25,206 nucleotides of DNA from JBBQFD01 sp038321575 (GTDB lineage Bacteria; Bacillota_I; Bacilli_A; RF39; UBA660), in the NCBI GenBank assembly GCA_038321575.1, contig JBBQFD010000008.1:1-25206 (forward strand), in the 5' to 3' direction. Shown here one piece after another: positions 1-6,312 of this stretch (positions are counted from its first letter, which is position 1; each line of letters begins with the position of its first letter). The notes beneath the pieces were generated by a model that was not told where the DNA came from, made no database searches, and saw only the letters and a list, made by a program, of their open reading frames with translations. The translations under genes and the position numbers were made by a program.

Positions 1-451
1 GTTCACTAACTCTCAGTCCACTAGCATACATTAATTCTAACATCGCTTTATTACGATAACTAAATTGATCTGTTAAATTAATATCAAGCAAGACATCAAT
101 ATCTTCTTTTGATAATATTCTTGGTAAATGTTTACCTAATTTTGGTAAATCAATTAGTTCAACAGGATTTTTACTTGTATATTTTTCAATCAACAAAAAC
201 TTATAAAAACCACGAATAGTCGATATATTATGAGCAATTGATTTATCACTTAAACTATTCTTTTTTAAATACTTTAAATATTCCTTAATGTCATCTTTTT
301 TTATATCTTCAATATTATTATTACTTTTAAAATTAAATTGATAATAACTCATCAAATCATGTTGATATGACTCAATAGTATTACGACTATATTTTTTATC
401 AATTAATAAGTAGTTCAAATATTCATCAATCTTATCAACAAAGTCTTCCAT
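1..451 (-). CDS. xerD: Tyrosine site-specific recombinase, XerC/XerD type (partial)
   Basis: The gene runs off the left edge, so only the first 150 codons are visible. The start is the ATG at 451-449, preceded by the ribosome-binding site AGGTGATAAT. The visible part is the N-terminal SAM-like core-binding domain (DEYLNYLL, SRNTIESYQHDL, STIRGFYKFL) followed by the beginning of the catalytic domain. It ends in ASGLRVSE, which contains the first catalytic arginine of the family. The later H-x-x-R and tyrosine residues lie outside the window. XerC and XerD resolve chromosome dimers at dif; a chromosomal setting beside housekeeping genes and no phage genes favour this role over an integrase. XerC and XerD cannot be separated with certainty from this half; XerD is my preference. 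An extended -10 box sits just upstream. Confidence 0.85.
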   Translation of the reverse strand, partial: MEDFVDKIDEYLNYLLIDKKYSRNTIESYQHDLMSYYQFNFKSNNNIEDIKKDDIKEYLKYLKKNSLSDKSIAHNISTIRGFYKFLLIEKYTSKNPVELIDLPKLGKHLPRILSKEDIDVLLDINLTDQFSYRNKAMLELMYASGLRVSE

Positions 452-466
452 ATTATCACCTATTAC

Positions 467-475
467 ATTATACCA
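467..475 (-). promoter_or_regulatory. Extended -10 promoter of the recombinase gene
   Basis: On the minus strand this reads TGGTATAAT, a TG-n-TATAAT extended -10 box. Only 15 nt separate it from the ATG at 451, so the transcript would start almost at the ribosome-binding site. The -35 region is poor (TAGTCA at 17 bp spacing), as expected for extended -10 promoters. Confidence 0.6.
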
Positions 476-530
476 AAAATACTTATCTTTGACTAATTCA
501 ATATATATAAATACATAATTTTACACAACA

Positions 531-554
531 AAAAAAGATAATAAATTATCTTTT
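531..554 (-). terminator. Terminator of the 546-1319 gene
   Basis: On the minus strand an AT-rich hairpin (AAAAGATAAT/ATTATCTTTT) runs into a T tract. The stem contains the stop codon of the 546-1319 gene. It is a weak stem with only one G-C pair per arm, but the shape and position fit a Rho-independent terminator. Confidence 0.5.
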
Positions 555-1319
555 AATAAGTTTCATATTTAATGATTTTTCACTTTTATCTTTTTCATAA
601 GAAGCTATAATGTTTTTTCTTAATTCTAATAAATATCTATATTTATTTTTAATTATCGTCCTATTTTCATATGTATTATAATGATTGGTACGTATGTCCT
701 TATAAAAAAGTTTCATCCTAGTAGGTAATACAACATCTTGATTAATAAAATATTTTTCAATTGATTTAGGAGTTAGCACTGTTTTAATACAGTTATAATT
801 ATCATTTAGATCACGACCAAAACCTAATAAATTAATATGATCACCATCAACAACAAACAAATAATTTATTATATCTAAATAACTTTTGTCATACAATTGA
901 TTATCAGTGATCTGTATTTTACCAAAGTTCATATTTTCTAGCTCAAAAAAACTCTTTAAAGCTTTAGCTTTAATTGAAATTTTTTCTAAATTAAATAACT
1001 TTTCACCTTTACTACGATATAAATATAGCATTACATCCATATTATTTAATAAATACTTAACTATTTCATATGATTGTGTTGGTTCATCAATAAAATATCC
1101 ACGCTTTACCAATTCAGAAAATATATCATCAATATTAAAACCTAATGCATGAGCTAAATAACGATTATGAAAAGAAAAATTTAATTCACTTCTATCAGTA
1201 AATTGAATACAATGTTTTTTGCCAGTCACTTTTTGAGTAAATAAATCAAATGTTACTTTAGCTTCTTCAAAAACCTCTTTTGGTTTATATGTTTTTCTGA
1301 TAGCTTGCTTGTTTAACAT
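546..1319 (-). CDS. Protein of unknown function (257 aa), possibly PBECR4-like
   Basis: I do not recognise this protein with confidence. The ATG at 1319 (MLNKQAIRK) is chosen over an upstream in-frame ATG at 1379 because GGGGTGAATAAT lies directly before it and a good promoter sits between the two. The 257 residues show no signal peptide or membrane segment. The spacing of HNRYLAHALGF, HINLLGFG and the basic C-terminal half vaguely recalls the PBECR4 family (phage-type Barnase/EndoU/ColicinE5-RelE-like nuclease 4), a group predicted to be RNA-acting nucleases. This is a low-confidence resemblance from memory. The gene is monocistronic, with its own consensus promoter and terminator, and is divergent from rarA. 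No antitoxin-like partner is adjacent. Confidence 0.7.
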   Translation of the reverse strand: MLNKQAIRKTYKPKEVFEEAKVTFDLFTQKVTGKKHCIQFTDRSELNFSFHNRYLAHALGFNIDDIFSELVKRGYFIDEPTQSYEIVKYLLNNMDVMLYLYRSKGEKLFNLEKISIKAKALKSFFELENMNFGKIQITDNQLYDKSYLDIINYLFVVDGDHINLLGFGRDLNDNYNCIKTVLTPKSIEKYFINQDVVLPTRMKLFYKDIRTNHYNTYENRTIIKNKYRYLLELRKNIIASYEKDKSEKSLNMKLIKR

Positions 1320-1341
1320 ATTATTCACCCCAATTGTTGAT

Positions 1342-1370
1342 ATATTATCATAAATATAAATAGCAGTCAA
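1342..1370 (-). promoter_or_regulatory. Promoter of the 546-1319 gene
   Basis: The minus strand reads TTGACT, a 17-bp spacer, then TAATAT, with a TG dinucleotide one base before the -10. This is a near-consensus sigma-A promoter 22 nt upstream of the chosen ATG, and it supports that start over the longer reading frame, whose extra codons overlap the promoter. Confidence 0.7.
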
Positions 1371-1424
1371 TAAAAACAATGGTTTTATAACTAAACGAAA
1401 ATATTATTTAAAGCTTATTATTTA

Positions 1425-1433
1425 TGGTAAAAT
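1425..1433 (+). promoter_or_regulatory. Extended -10 promoter of rarA
   Basis: TGGTAAAAT is an extended -10 box 17 nt before the rarA ATG. No clear -35 is visible. Predicted initiation near 1440 would place the AGGTGAT ribosome-binding site at the very 5' end of the mRNA. Confidence 0.5.
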
Positions 1434-1450
1434 ATAACCAGGTGATATAT

Positions 1451-2653
1451 ATGAAAGAACCTTTAGCAATTACTATGCGTCCCAATAAATTAAGTGATGT
1501 TATTGGTCAAAAACATTTAATTGGGCCTAATAAGATCATAACTAATATTGTAAATAATAATTATTTAGTGTCGATTATTCTTTATGGTAAGCCTGGCATT
1601 GGTAAGACTAGTATCGCCAATGCTATTGTTGGTGAACTTAAATTAAAATATCGTATGTTAAATGCCGTTATTAACAATAAAAAGGATTTTGATATCGTTG
1701 TTGAAGAAGCTAAAATGTATAATGGCATGGTTGTCATTATGGATGAGATTCACAGATTAAATAAAGATAAACAGGATCTTCTTCTTCCCTATTTAGAAAG
1801 CGGTATTATAACCTTAATTGGACTAACTACTGCTAATCCTTATCATAAAATTAATCCCGCAATTCGTAGTCGTTGTCAAATATTTGAACTAACAGAACTT
1901 ACTAACGAGGATATTTTAGAAGGTTTAAAAAAATCGCTTGTTAACCTTCCTGATATTAAAGTAACGGATGAAGCCTTAGAATATATTGCTAATGTTGCTG
2001 GTGGTGATTTGCGTAATGCTTATAACTTAATTGAAATAGCATATTATGCCACAAGTGATTTTAATATTACCTTAGATATCATTAAAGATATTAATAGTAA
2101 ACCAATCTTCTTTCATGATAAAAATGAAGATGGGCACTTTGATGTTTTAAGCGCCTTTCAAAAGTCCATTCGTGGTAGTGATGTTGATGCAGCCTTGCAT
2201 TATCTTGCTAGACTTATCGAAGTTGAAGACTTAGATAGTATTTTTAGACGCATGAGCGTTATTGCCTACGAGGACATTGGTCTCGCTAATCCAAGTATGG
2301 GGCCTAAAGTTGATGCAGCGATCAATGCGTGTGAACGTTTAGGATTACCAGAAGCTAGAATTCCCCTTTCCGTAGTAGTTATTGAATTAGCGTTATCGCC
2401 TAAATCTAACAGTGCTTATATGGCCTTAGATGATGCTTTAAATGATATTCATAAAGGTAATACTGGGAATGTTCCTAAACATATTAAGAATGGTTCACCC
2501 GATTACTTATATCCTCATAATTACCCCAATAGTTATATTAAACAACAATATTTACCTGATAAAATAAAAGATAAGCGTTATTACAAACCTAAAACTAATA
2601 AATACGAAGCTCAATTAAAAACGGTTTTAGATAAAACAAAAAAAGAGATTTAA
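1451..2653 (+). CDS. rarA: Replication-associated recombination protein RarA (MgsA)
   Basis: RarA is a AAA+ ATPase of the clamp-loader clade that acts at stalled replication forks as a homotetramer. The 400-residue length is close to the family norm. Near the N-terminus MRPNKLSDVIGQ is the typical opening. Walker A (GKPGIGKT) is at about residues 46-53 and Walker B (VVIMDEIH) at about 94-101. A sensor segment (TTANP, then AIRSRCQ) follows. The C-terminal half has the diagnostic run SIFRRMSVIAYEDIGLANP and the later GNVPKHI region of the tetramerisation domain. The ATG at 1451 is preferred over the one at 1424 because AGGTGAT precedes it by 4 nt, and the earlier ATG lies inside the -10 region. 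The last codons overlap the convergent gene and a shared terminator. Confidence 0.95.
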   Translation: MKEPLAITMRPNKLSDVIGQKHLIGPNKIITNIVNNNYLVSIILYGKPGIGKTSIANAIVGELKLKYRMLNAVINNKKDFDIVVEEAKMYNGMVVIMDEIHRLNKDKQDLLLPYLESGIITLIGLTTANPYHKINPAIRSRCQIFELTELTNEDILEGLKKSLVNLPDIKVTDEALEYIANVAGGDLRNAYNLIEIAYYATSDFNITLDIIKDINSKPIFFHDKNEDGHFDVLSAFQKSIRGSDVDAALHYLARLIEVEDLDSIFRRMSVIAYEDIGLANPSMGPKVDAAINACERLGLPEARIPLSVVVIELALSPKSNSAYMALDDALNDIHKGNTGNVPKHIKNGSPDYLYPHNYPNSYIKQQYLPDKIKDKRYYKPKTNKYEAQLKTVLDKTKKEI

Positions 2654-2670
2654 TTCTCTTTTTTTTGTTT
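2633..2670. terminator. Bidirectional terminator between rarA and the holA operon
   Basis: The inverted repeat AAAAGAGA-TTTAAT-TCTCTTTT is flanked by A and T tracts, so it can terminate transcription from both sides. It contains the stop codons of both converging genes, which overlap by 4 bp (2650-2653). Confidence 0.8.
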
Positions 2671-2997
2671 AAATATAGCTTCAACAATTCCATCATTAGA
2701 TATTTGAAAGTATTCACCATTCTTTTTAGTATATTTATTAAAGAAACCTAAATCATCAAAATCTCTAAAATCTTCAAGATGAATAACTAATAATAATTCT
2801 TTAGCAGGTGGATATAAATTCTCACGATCTTTTTTTAAAAACTCTAAATGAGCTACTTCATCAATAGTTTCTTTAAAAATCATTAATCTTCGATTAGTTA
2901 CAACTGCCATAATTGGTATTGATTCTTGGGCAATCATCATGAAAGCTGGCTCAAGATAAACAACTTGTTCATCTAACTCCATTTCGACATCATACAT
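2650..2997 (-). CDS. Hypothetical protein (115 aa) downstream of holA
   Basis: No function can be assigned. The protein is 115 residues, soluble and acidic in the N-terminal part (DVEMELDEQVVYLEP). A segment AVVTNRRLMIFKETIDEVAHL resembles the strand pattern of small bacterial PH-like domains, which carry a similar T-x-R-R-L-x-x-F run. This is only a visual similarity. The ATG at 2997 follows AAGGGGATGAG. The gene lies 18 bp after holA on the same strand with no terminator or promoter between, so it is probably co-transcribed with it. It ends inside the bidirectional terminator shared with rarA. The conserved-looking reading frame, good ribosome-binding site and operon position argue that it is real. 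Confidence 0.8.
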   Translation of the reverse strand: MYDVEMELDEQVVYLEPAFMMIAQESIPIMAVVTNRRLMIFKETIDEVAHLEFLKKDRENLYPPAKELLLVIHLEDFRDFDDLGFFNKYTKKNGEYFQISNDGIVEAIFKQKKEN

Positions 2998-3015
2998 AAT
3001 CTCATCCCCTTATTA

Positions 3016-3957
3016 TTATAAACCTAATATAAATAACTCTAAGCCTAAGTATTTATCAATATTACCACTCTTAATATCACTATCTAAATCAGCAAGATCA
3101 TTTAAGTATGATAAGAGTACACTACTTTTATAGTTTCTACCCTTCTCTAAGGCTAGTTTAATGCGATATGGGTGTATTTCTAAGTTACTAGCAATTAAGG
3201 CCTCAGTTTGGCCTTTAAATGCTAATTCTTTAGCTTGATACATAATTCTAAATTGATTAGCTAACATAACTATTATTTTAATAGGTTCTTCATTAAGCTT
3301 AAGCATTTCTTGATACATAGTCATGGCTTTTTCTTTATCTTTAGAAACAATGCTATCAATAAAGATGAAGATATCAGTTTCTATATTAATACTTGATAAA
3401 TCAATTATATCTTTTTCACTAATACTTGCCTCATCATAACGATATAATTTTAGTTTATTTACTTCTTGGTTTAAAATATCAAGATTCTTACCTACTCGTT
3501 CGATTAATAAATTAATACTACTAGAACTTATCTTATAATCATCAAACATATCTTTTACAAGCATATTTAAATTACTATTACCTATATTATAGGCTTTAAC
3601 AATTGCTTTTTCTTTAATAAGTTTTACTATTTTACGACGTTCATCTAATTTTTCACTATCAACTAGGAAAAATAAGATCGTATCTAGATTAATATTCATT
3701 AAATAATGTTCTAATACTTCTAAATTATGTTCTATAACATTATTTTTACCAGTAAAAAGATAACTATTAACACATATTATAGCTTTTTTAGCACCAAATA
3801 AAGACATCATTCCAGCATCTTCAATAATATCTTCAACTAAATCACGTTCTAAATCATAATTGATAGTATCAATCTTATCTATCATATTAGTTAAAAGAAT
3901 CTTTTTAATCTCAGCATTTATTAGATATGCTTCGGAACCATAAAATAGATATACCAT
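3016..3957 (-). CDS. holA: DNA polymerase III delta subunit (HolA)
   Basis: The delta subunit is the clamp-loader wrench that opens the beta sliding clamp. The sequence begins with the family-typical MVYLFYGSEAYLINAEIKK. A central region (NLDILNQEVNKLKLY) follows the delta pattern of a degenerate AAA+ module without a functional Walker A. The C-terminal collar region includes PIKIIVMLANQFRIMYQAKEL, which is highly characteristic, and ends with DLDSDIKSGNIDKYLGLELFIL. The length of 313 residues is normal (about 310-345). The start is uncertain by four codons: a GTG at 3969 is in frame, but GGGTGAT overlaps it and precedes the ATG at 3957, which I chose. It heads a two-gene unit with the 115-residue protein downstream. 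Confidence 0.93.
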   Translation of the reverse strand: MVYLFYGSEAYLINAEIKKILLTNMIDKIDTINYDLERDLVEDIIEDAGMMSLFGAKKAIICVNSYLFTGKNNVIEHNLEVLEHYLMNINLDTILFFLVDSEKLDERRKIVKLIKEKAIVKAYNIGNSNLNMLVKDMFDDYKISSSSINLLIERVGKNLDILNQEVNKLKLYRYDEASISEKDIIDLSSINIETDIFIFIDSIVSKDKEKAMTMYQEMLKLNEEPIKIIVMLANQFRIMYQAKELAFKGQTEALIASNLEIHPYRIKLALEKGRNYKSSVLLSYLNDLADLDSDIKSGNIDKYLGLELFILGL

Positions 3958-3973
3958 ACCATCACCCACTTAA

Positions 3974-3979
3974 ATTATA
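3974..3979 (-). promoter_or_regulatory. Possible -10 box for holA
   Basis: TATAAT on the minus strand lies 16 nt before the holA ATG, in the same position as in neighbouring genes. The -35 is weak (TGGTAT) and no TG extension is present, so this call is tentative. Confidence 0.4.
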
Positions 3980-4021
3980 TAACAATTATATTAAAAATAC
4001 CACATTTTATTCTTAAATCTA

Positions 4022-4050
4022 TTGCCAAACAAGTAATATTTTGCTATTAT
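4022..4050 (+). promoter_or_regulatory. Promoter of tRNA-Met
   Basis: TTGCCA, a 17-bp spacer and TATTAT, with TG one base before the -10. Initiation near 4057 would give a leader of about 14 nt before the mature tRNA 5' end at 4071. Confidence 0.75.
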
Positions 4051-4070
4051 TATATTGCTTACTTTTACAT

Positions 4071-4147
4071 GGCGATGTAGCTCAGTTGGCTAGAGCAACC
4101 GGTTCATACCCGGTAGGTCGTGGGTTCGAATCCCTCCGTCGCTACCA
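4071..4147 (+). tRNA. tRNA-Met (anticodon CAT, elongator type)
   Basis: A complete 77-nt cloverleaf including an encoded CCA end. The acceptor arm GGCGATG pairs with CGTCGCT, with a G-U at the first position. The D arm contains AGCTCAGTTGGCTAGAGC, the anticodon arm is ACCGG-TTCATAC-CCGGT with CAT at the wobble to third positions, and the T arm has GGTTCGAATCC. It resembles the elongator tRNA-Met of Bacillus. An initiator tRNA is unlikely because the first acceptor pair is G-U rather than an unpaired C-A and the anticodon stem lacks the three consecutive G-C pairs of fMet. A CAT-anticodon tRNA-Ile2 cannot be excluded from the anticodon alone. It has its own promoter and terminator. Confidence 0.95.
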
Positions 4148-4158
4148 ATTTAAGTATA

Positions 4159-4180
4159 AGACACCCTTTGGTGTTTTTTA
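4159..4180 (+). terminator. Terminator after tRNA-Met
   Basis: ACACC-CTTT-GGTGT followed by six T residues, 11 nt after the CCA end. Confidence 0.8.
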
Positions 4181-4189
4181 TTTCCCGAT

Positions 4190-4217
4190 TTGACAAATCC
4201 TGATATTCAGGTATAAT
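4190..4217 (+). promoter_or_regulatory. Consensus promoter of the candidate small RNA
   Basis: A perfect -35 (TTGACA), 16-bp spacer and perfect -10 (TATAAT). It is the closest match to the sigma-A consensus in the window, yet it is followed by no reading frame before a terminator about 95 nt downstream. Confidence 0.85.
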
Positions 4218-4223
4218 AGACAA

Positions 4224-4317
4224 CGTTTTAGAGAAAAACCACATATTATATATACAAAATACTCTTTAAAACCTTAAATTGAAATCGAAGTCACCAGGAT
4301 TGGTGACTTTTTCTTTT
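4224..4317 (+). ncRNA. Candidate small RNA or terminated leader RNA, unknown family
   Basis: The segment from the predicted start near 4224 to the end of a strong terminator at 4317 contains no plausible reading frame. It can fold into a 5' hairpin in which GTTTTA (4225-4230) and GAG (4231-4233) pair with CTC (4262-4264) and TAAAAC (4267-4272), with a two-base bulge. A single-stranded linker and an eight-pair terminator hairpin follow. The loop of the first hairpin holds AAAAACCAC (4234-4242). Its exact reverse complement, GTGGTTTTT, occurs at 4341-4349 beyond the terminator, so a longer read-through form with a pseudoknot is conceivable. It matches no RNA family I know. It may be a free-standing sRNA or an attenuated leader of the gene starting at 4387. 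Confidence 0.55.
4288..4317 (+). terminator. Terminator of the candidate small RNA
   Basis: AAGTCACC-AGGATT-GGTGACTT is a perfect stem of eight pairs ending in TTTTTCTTTT. This is the strongest-looking terminator stem in the left half of the window. Confidence 0.85.
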
Positions 4318-4355
4318 GTAATTTAAGCAGTTATATCCCGGTGGTTTTTATTTTG

Positions 4356-4364
4356 TGTTATAAT
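4356..4364 (+). promoter_or_regulatory. Extended -10 promoter of the 4387 gene
   Basis: TGTTATAAT lies 22 nt before the ATG at 4387, downstream of the small-RNA terminator. A clear -35 is absent. Confidence 0.5.
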
Positions 4365-4386
4365 ATCTATAGAATATGAGGTTTAT

Positions 4387-5451
4387 ATGAAAAAAAGAAT
4401 TTTAGGTTTATTTATTACTCTTTATTATTTTTTTGGTGTTCATATTATATTTACATCTATTATTGGTTATGACGCTTTTATTAAATTTAATTGGACCGTT
4501 TTAGTTCTTTTAGCATTTCTAAATACTTTTGCAATATATGAATCATTATTACACTTAAAAAAACATAAATATAATATGAAAGATACTGATATGATTTATA
4601 ATATTAGTTATCTTATTATTGTTATTACAACTACCCTATTCTTTTATATAATTAAAGTAAATACTTATACTATTATTTATGAATTTATCATTATTACCAT
4701 TGGTTTTTGTTATATTAAGTATCATAATTTATGTTATAATAAAATAGGAAGTGATAAAATGATTAAATTAGTACTACTTCGTCATGGTGAATCAACTTGG
4801 AATCAAGAAAATCGTTTTACTGGTTGGACTGATGTGCCACTATCTGAAAAAGGTATTATTGAAGCTAAATTAGCCGGTGTTACTTTAAAGAATAATGGTT
4901 ATACTTTTGATATAGCCTTTACTTCATATTTAAAAAGAGCTATTGATACTCTAGACTATGTCTTAAATATTCTTGATTTAAAGAATATTCCTATCTACAA
5001 GTCATGGAAGTTAAACGAACGTCATTATGGAGCTCTACAAGGCTTAAATAAAGCTGAAACAGCTCTTAAATATGGTGATCAACAAGTATTATTATGGCGT
5101 AGAAGTGCAACTACTCGTCCTCCGTTATTAACTAAAGAAGATCCTCGTTATCCTGGGTTTGATCCTTTATATAAAGATTTAAAAGAATCAGAATTACCAT
5201 TAAGTGAAAACTTAGATGATACTACTAAACGCGTAATTGAATATTATACTAATAACGTTATTCCATTATTAAAAGATAAGAAAAAGATTATTATTTCAGC
5301 ACATGGTAATAGTTTAAGAGCCTTAGTTCAATATTTAGATAATATTTCTGATAAAGAGATTATGGAATTAAATATACCAACAGGTGTTCCCTTAATCTAT
5401 GAATTTAATGATGACTTAACTCAAATTAGACATTATTATTTAGAAAAATAG
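4387..5451 (+). CDS. gpmA: 2,3-bisphosphoglycerate-dependent phosphoglycerate mutase with an N-terminal membrane segment
   Basis: Residues 125-354 are a complete dPGM of 230 residues, the normal family length. It interconverts 3- and 2-phosphoglycerate in glycolysis. It shows the phospho-accepting LLRHGES motif, FTGWTDVPLSEKG, the NERHYGALQG acid region, WRRSATTRPP and the second catalytic histidine in ISAHGNS. Residues 1-124 are an unrelated hydrophobic region with about four predicted helices (near 8-28, 35-55, 70-90 and 93-112) and no stop codon before the mutase. The long form has its own -10 box and a GAGG ribosome-binding site before the ATG at 4387. The mutase also has an internal start at 4759 with AGGAAGTGAT and TGTTATAAT upstream. 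Both a membrane-anchored fusion and a free cytosolic GpmA may be made. A frame-shifted or lost stop between two former genes is the main alternative. The mutase assignment itself is very secure. Confidence 0.88.
   Translation: MKKRILGLFITLYYFFGVHIIFTSIIGYDAFIKFNWTVLVLLAFLNTFAIYESLLHLKKHKYNMKDTDMIYNISYLIIVITTTLFFYIIKVNTYTIIYEFIIITIGFCYIKYHNLCYNKIGSDKMIKLVLLRHGESTWNQENRFTGWTDVPLSEKGIIEAKLAGVTLKNNGYTFDIAFTSYLKRAIDTLDYVLNILDLKNIPIYKSWKLNERHYGALQGLNKAETALKYGDQQVLLWRRSATTRPPLLTKEDPRYPGFDPLYKDLKESELPLSENLDDTTKRVIEYYTNNVIPLLKDKKKIIISAHGNSLRALVQYLDNISDKEIMELNIPTGVPLIYEFNDDLTQIRHYYLEK
4732..4761 (+). promoter_or_regulatory. Internal promoter and ribosome-binding site for the GpmA domain
   Basis: TGTTATAAT (4732-4740) is followed by AGGAAGTGAT (4746-4755) and an ATG at 4759 that begins MIKLVLLRHGES. 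The layout matches that of independent genes in this window, which suggests GpmA can be expressed without the upstream membrane part. Confidence 0.6.
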
Positions 5452-5456
5452 CATTA

Positions 5457-5485
5457 AAAAAGACAAGTTAATTACTTGTCTTTTT
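5457..5485. terminator. Bidirectional terminator between gpmA and folD
   Basis: AAAAAGACAAGT-TAATT-ACTTGTCTTTTT serves both converging genes. The folD stop codon (5468-5470) lies in the stem-loop. Confidence 0.85.
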
Positions 5486-6304
5486 ATTATATGCATCAAT
5501 TGTATTTTTCATTAACATAGTTACTGTCATTGGTCCAACGCCACCAGGAACAGGAGTAATTAAACTAACTTTATTTAAGACACCATCAAAGTCTACATCT
5601 CCATAAAGTTTGCCATCTTCGACATTAATCCCAACATCAATTATAATACTACCCATTTTAACCATTCCAGCGGTTATTAAAGACCTTTTACCAGCGGCCA
5701 CGATAAGAATGTCAGCATCACTAGTAAAGTAGCTTAAATTGACTGTTTTAGAGTGACAGATAGTAACGGTTGCGTCCATATTAAGTAATAGATTAGCAAG
5801 TGGTTTACCTACTAAACGACTACGACCTACTACTACAACATGTTTGCCTACAACATCAACATTAGAACGTTTTAATAATTCAATAACACCAAGTGGTGTA
5901 CATGGTAGAAAACCATCAACTTTATTAAGTAAACGACCTAAGCTTATTTCACCTAATCCATCTACATCTTTAGAAGGATCAACAGTGTTAACAACTCGGT
6001 CAACATTAATATCTTTTGGAAGTGGTAATTGTACAATAATTCCATCAACACTAGTATCGTCATTTAAATTCTTAATTTCTTGAATTAATTCTCTTTCGGT
6101 AGTATTATCAAATAACATATGTTTAAATGTAATACCTATTTCTTCAGCTGCTTTTTCTTTATTTTTAACATAAACAGTACTAGCAGCATTATTCCCTACT
6201 TGGATTACTACTAAAGAAGGTGATCTTTCAACTTTTAAAAGACTATTCTTTAACTCTTGACGAATATTTGTACTAATTTCTTTACCATCAATTATTTTAT
6301 CCAT
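5468..6304 (-). CDS. folD: Bifunctional methylenetetrahydrofolate dehydrogenase/cyclohydrolase
   Basis: FolD oxidises 5,10-methylene-THF to methenyl-THF with NAD(P)+ and hydrolyses it to 10-formyl-THF, feeding purine and fMet-tRNA synthesis. The 278 residues are a normal length. Visible signatures are STVYVKNKEKA with the catalytic Tyr and Lys (about 45 and 49), DGIIVQLPLP, DPSKDVDG, PCTPLGVIELL, the Rossmann stretch VVVGRSRLVGKPLANLL, ATVTICHSKT and the C-terminal TPVPGGVGPMTVTML. The ATG at 6304 follows GTAGGTGG. It lies 8 bp after glyA on the same strand, so glyA and folD form a one-carbon operon: GlyA makes the methylene-THF that FolD consumes. Confidence 0.96.
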   Translation of the reverse strand: MDKIIDGKEISTNIRQELKNSLLKVERSPSLVVIQVGNNAASTVYVKNKEKAAEEIGITFKHMLFDNTTERELIQEIKNLNDDTSVDGIIVQLPLPKDINVDRVVNTVDPSKDVDGLGEISLGRLLNKVDGFLPCTPLGVIELLKRSNVDVVGKHVVVVGRSRLVGKPLANLLLNMDATVTICHSKTVNLSYFTSDADILIVAAGKRSLITAGMVKMGSIIIDVGINVEDGKLYGDVDFDGVLNKVSLITPVPGGVGPMTVTMLMKNTIDAYNKKTSN

Positions 6305-6312
6305 CTTACCAC

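Noticed and set aside
1..451. Recombinase as a sign of an integrated mobile element or attachment site
   Set aside because: The visible half looks like a chromosomal XerC/XerD protein. No direct repeats, phage genes or transposases were seen nearby, and the tRNA-Met gene shows no duplicated 3' end.
1424..1450. Longer rarA start at 1424
   Set aside because: The ATG lies within the -10 region and has no ribosome-binding site, while the ATG at 1451 has AGGTGAT and gives the standard family N-terminus.
4071..4147. tRNA with CAT anticodon as initiator tRNA-fMet or tRNA-Ile2
   Set aside because: The first acceptor pair and anticodon stem do not fit the initiator, and the overall sequence resembles Bacillus elongator tRNA-Met. 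Ile2 is less likely but cannot be fully excluded without identity-element analysis.
4225..4272. GTTTTAGAG and CTCTTTAAAAC resemble the start of type II CRISPR repeats and an anti-repeat
   Set aside because: Only one copy of each exists, they pair with each other as a hairpin, there is no repeat-spacer array and no cas gene in the window. The resemblance is best explained by chance in AT-rich DNA.
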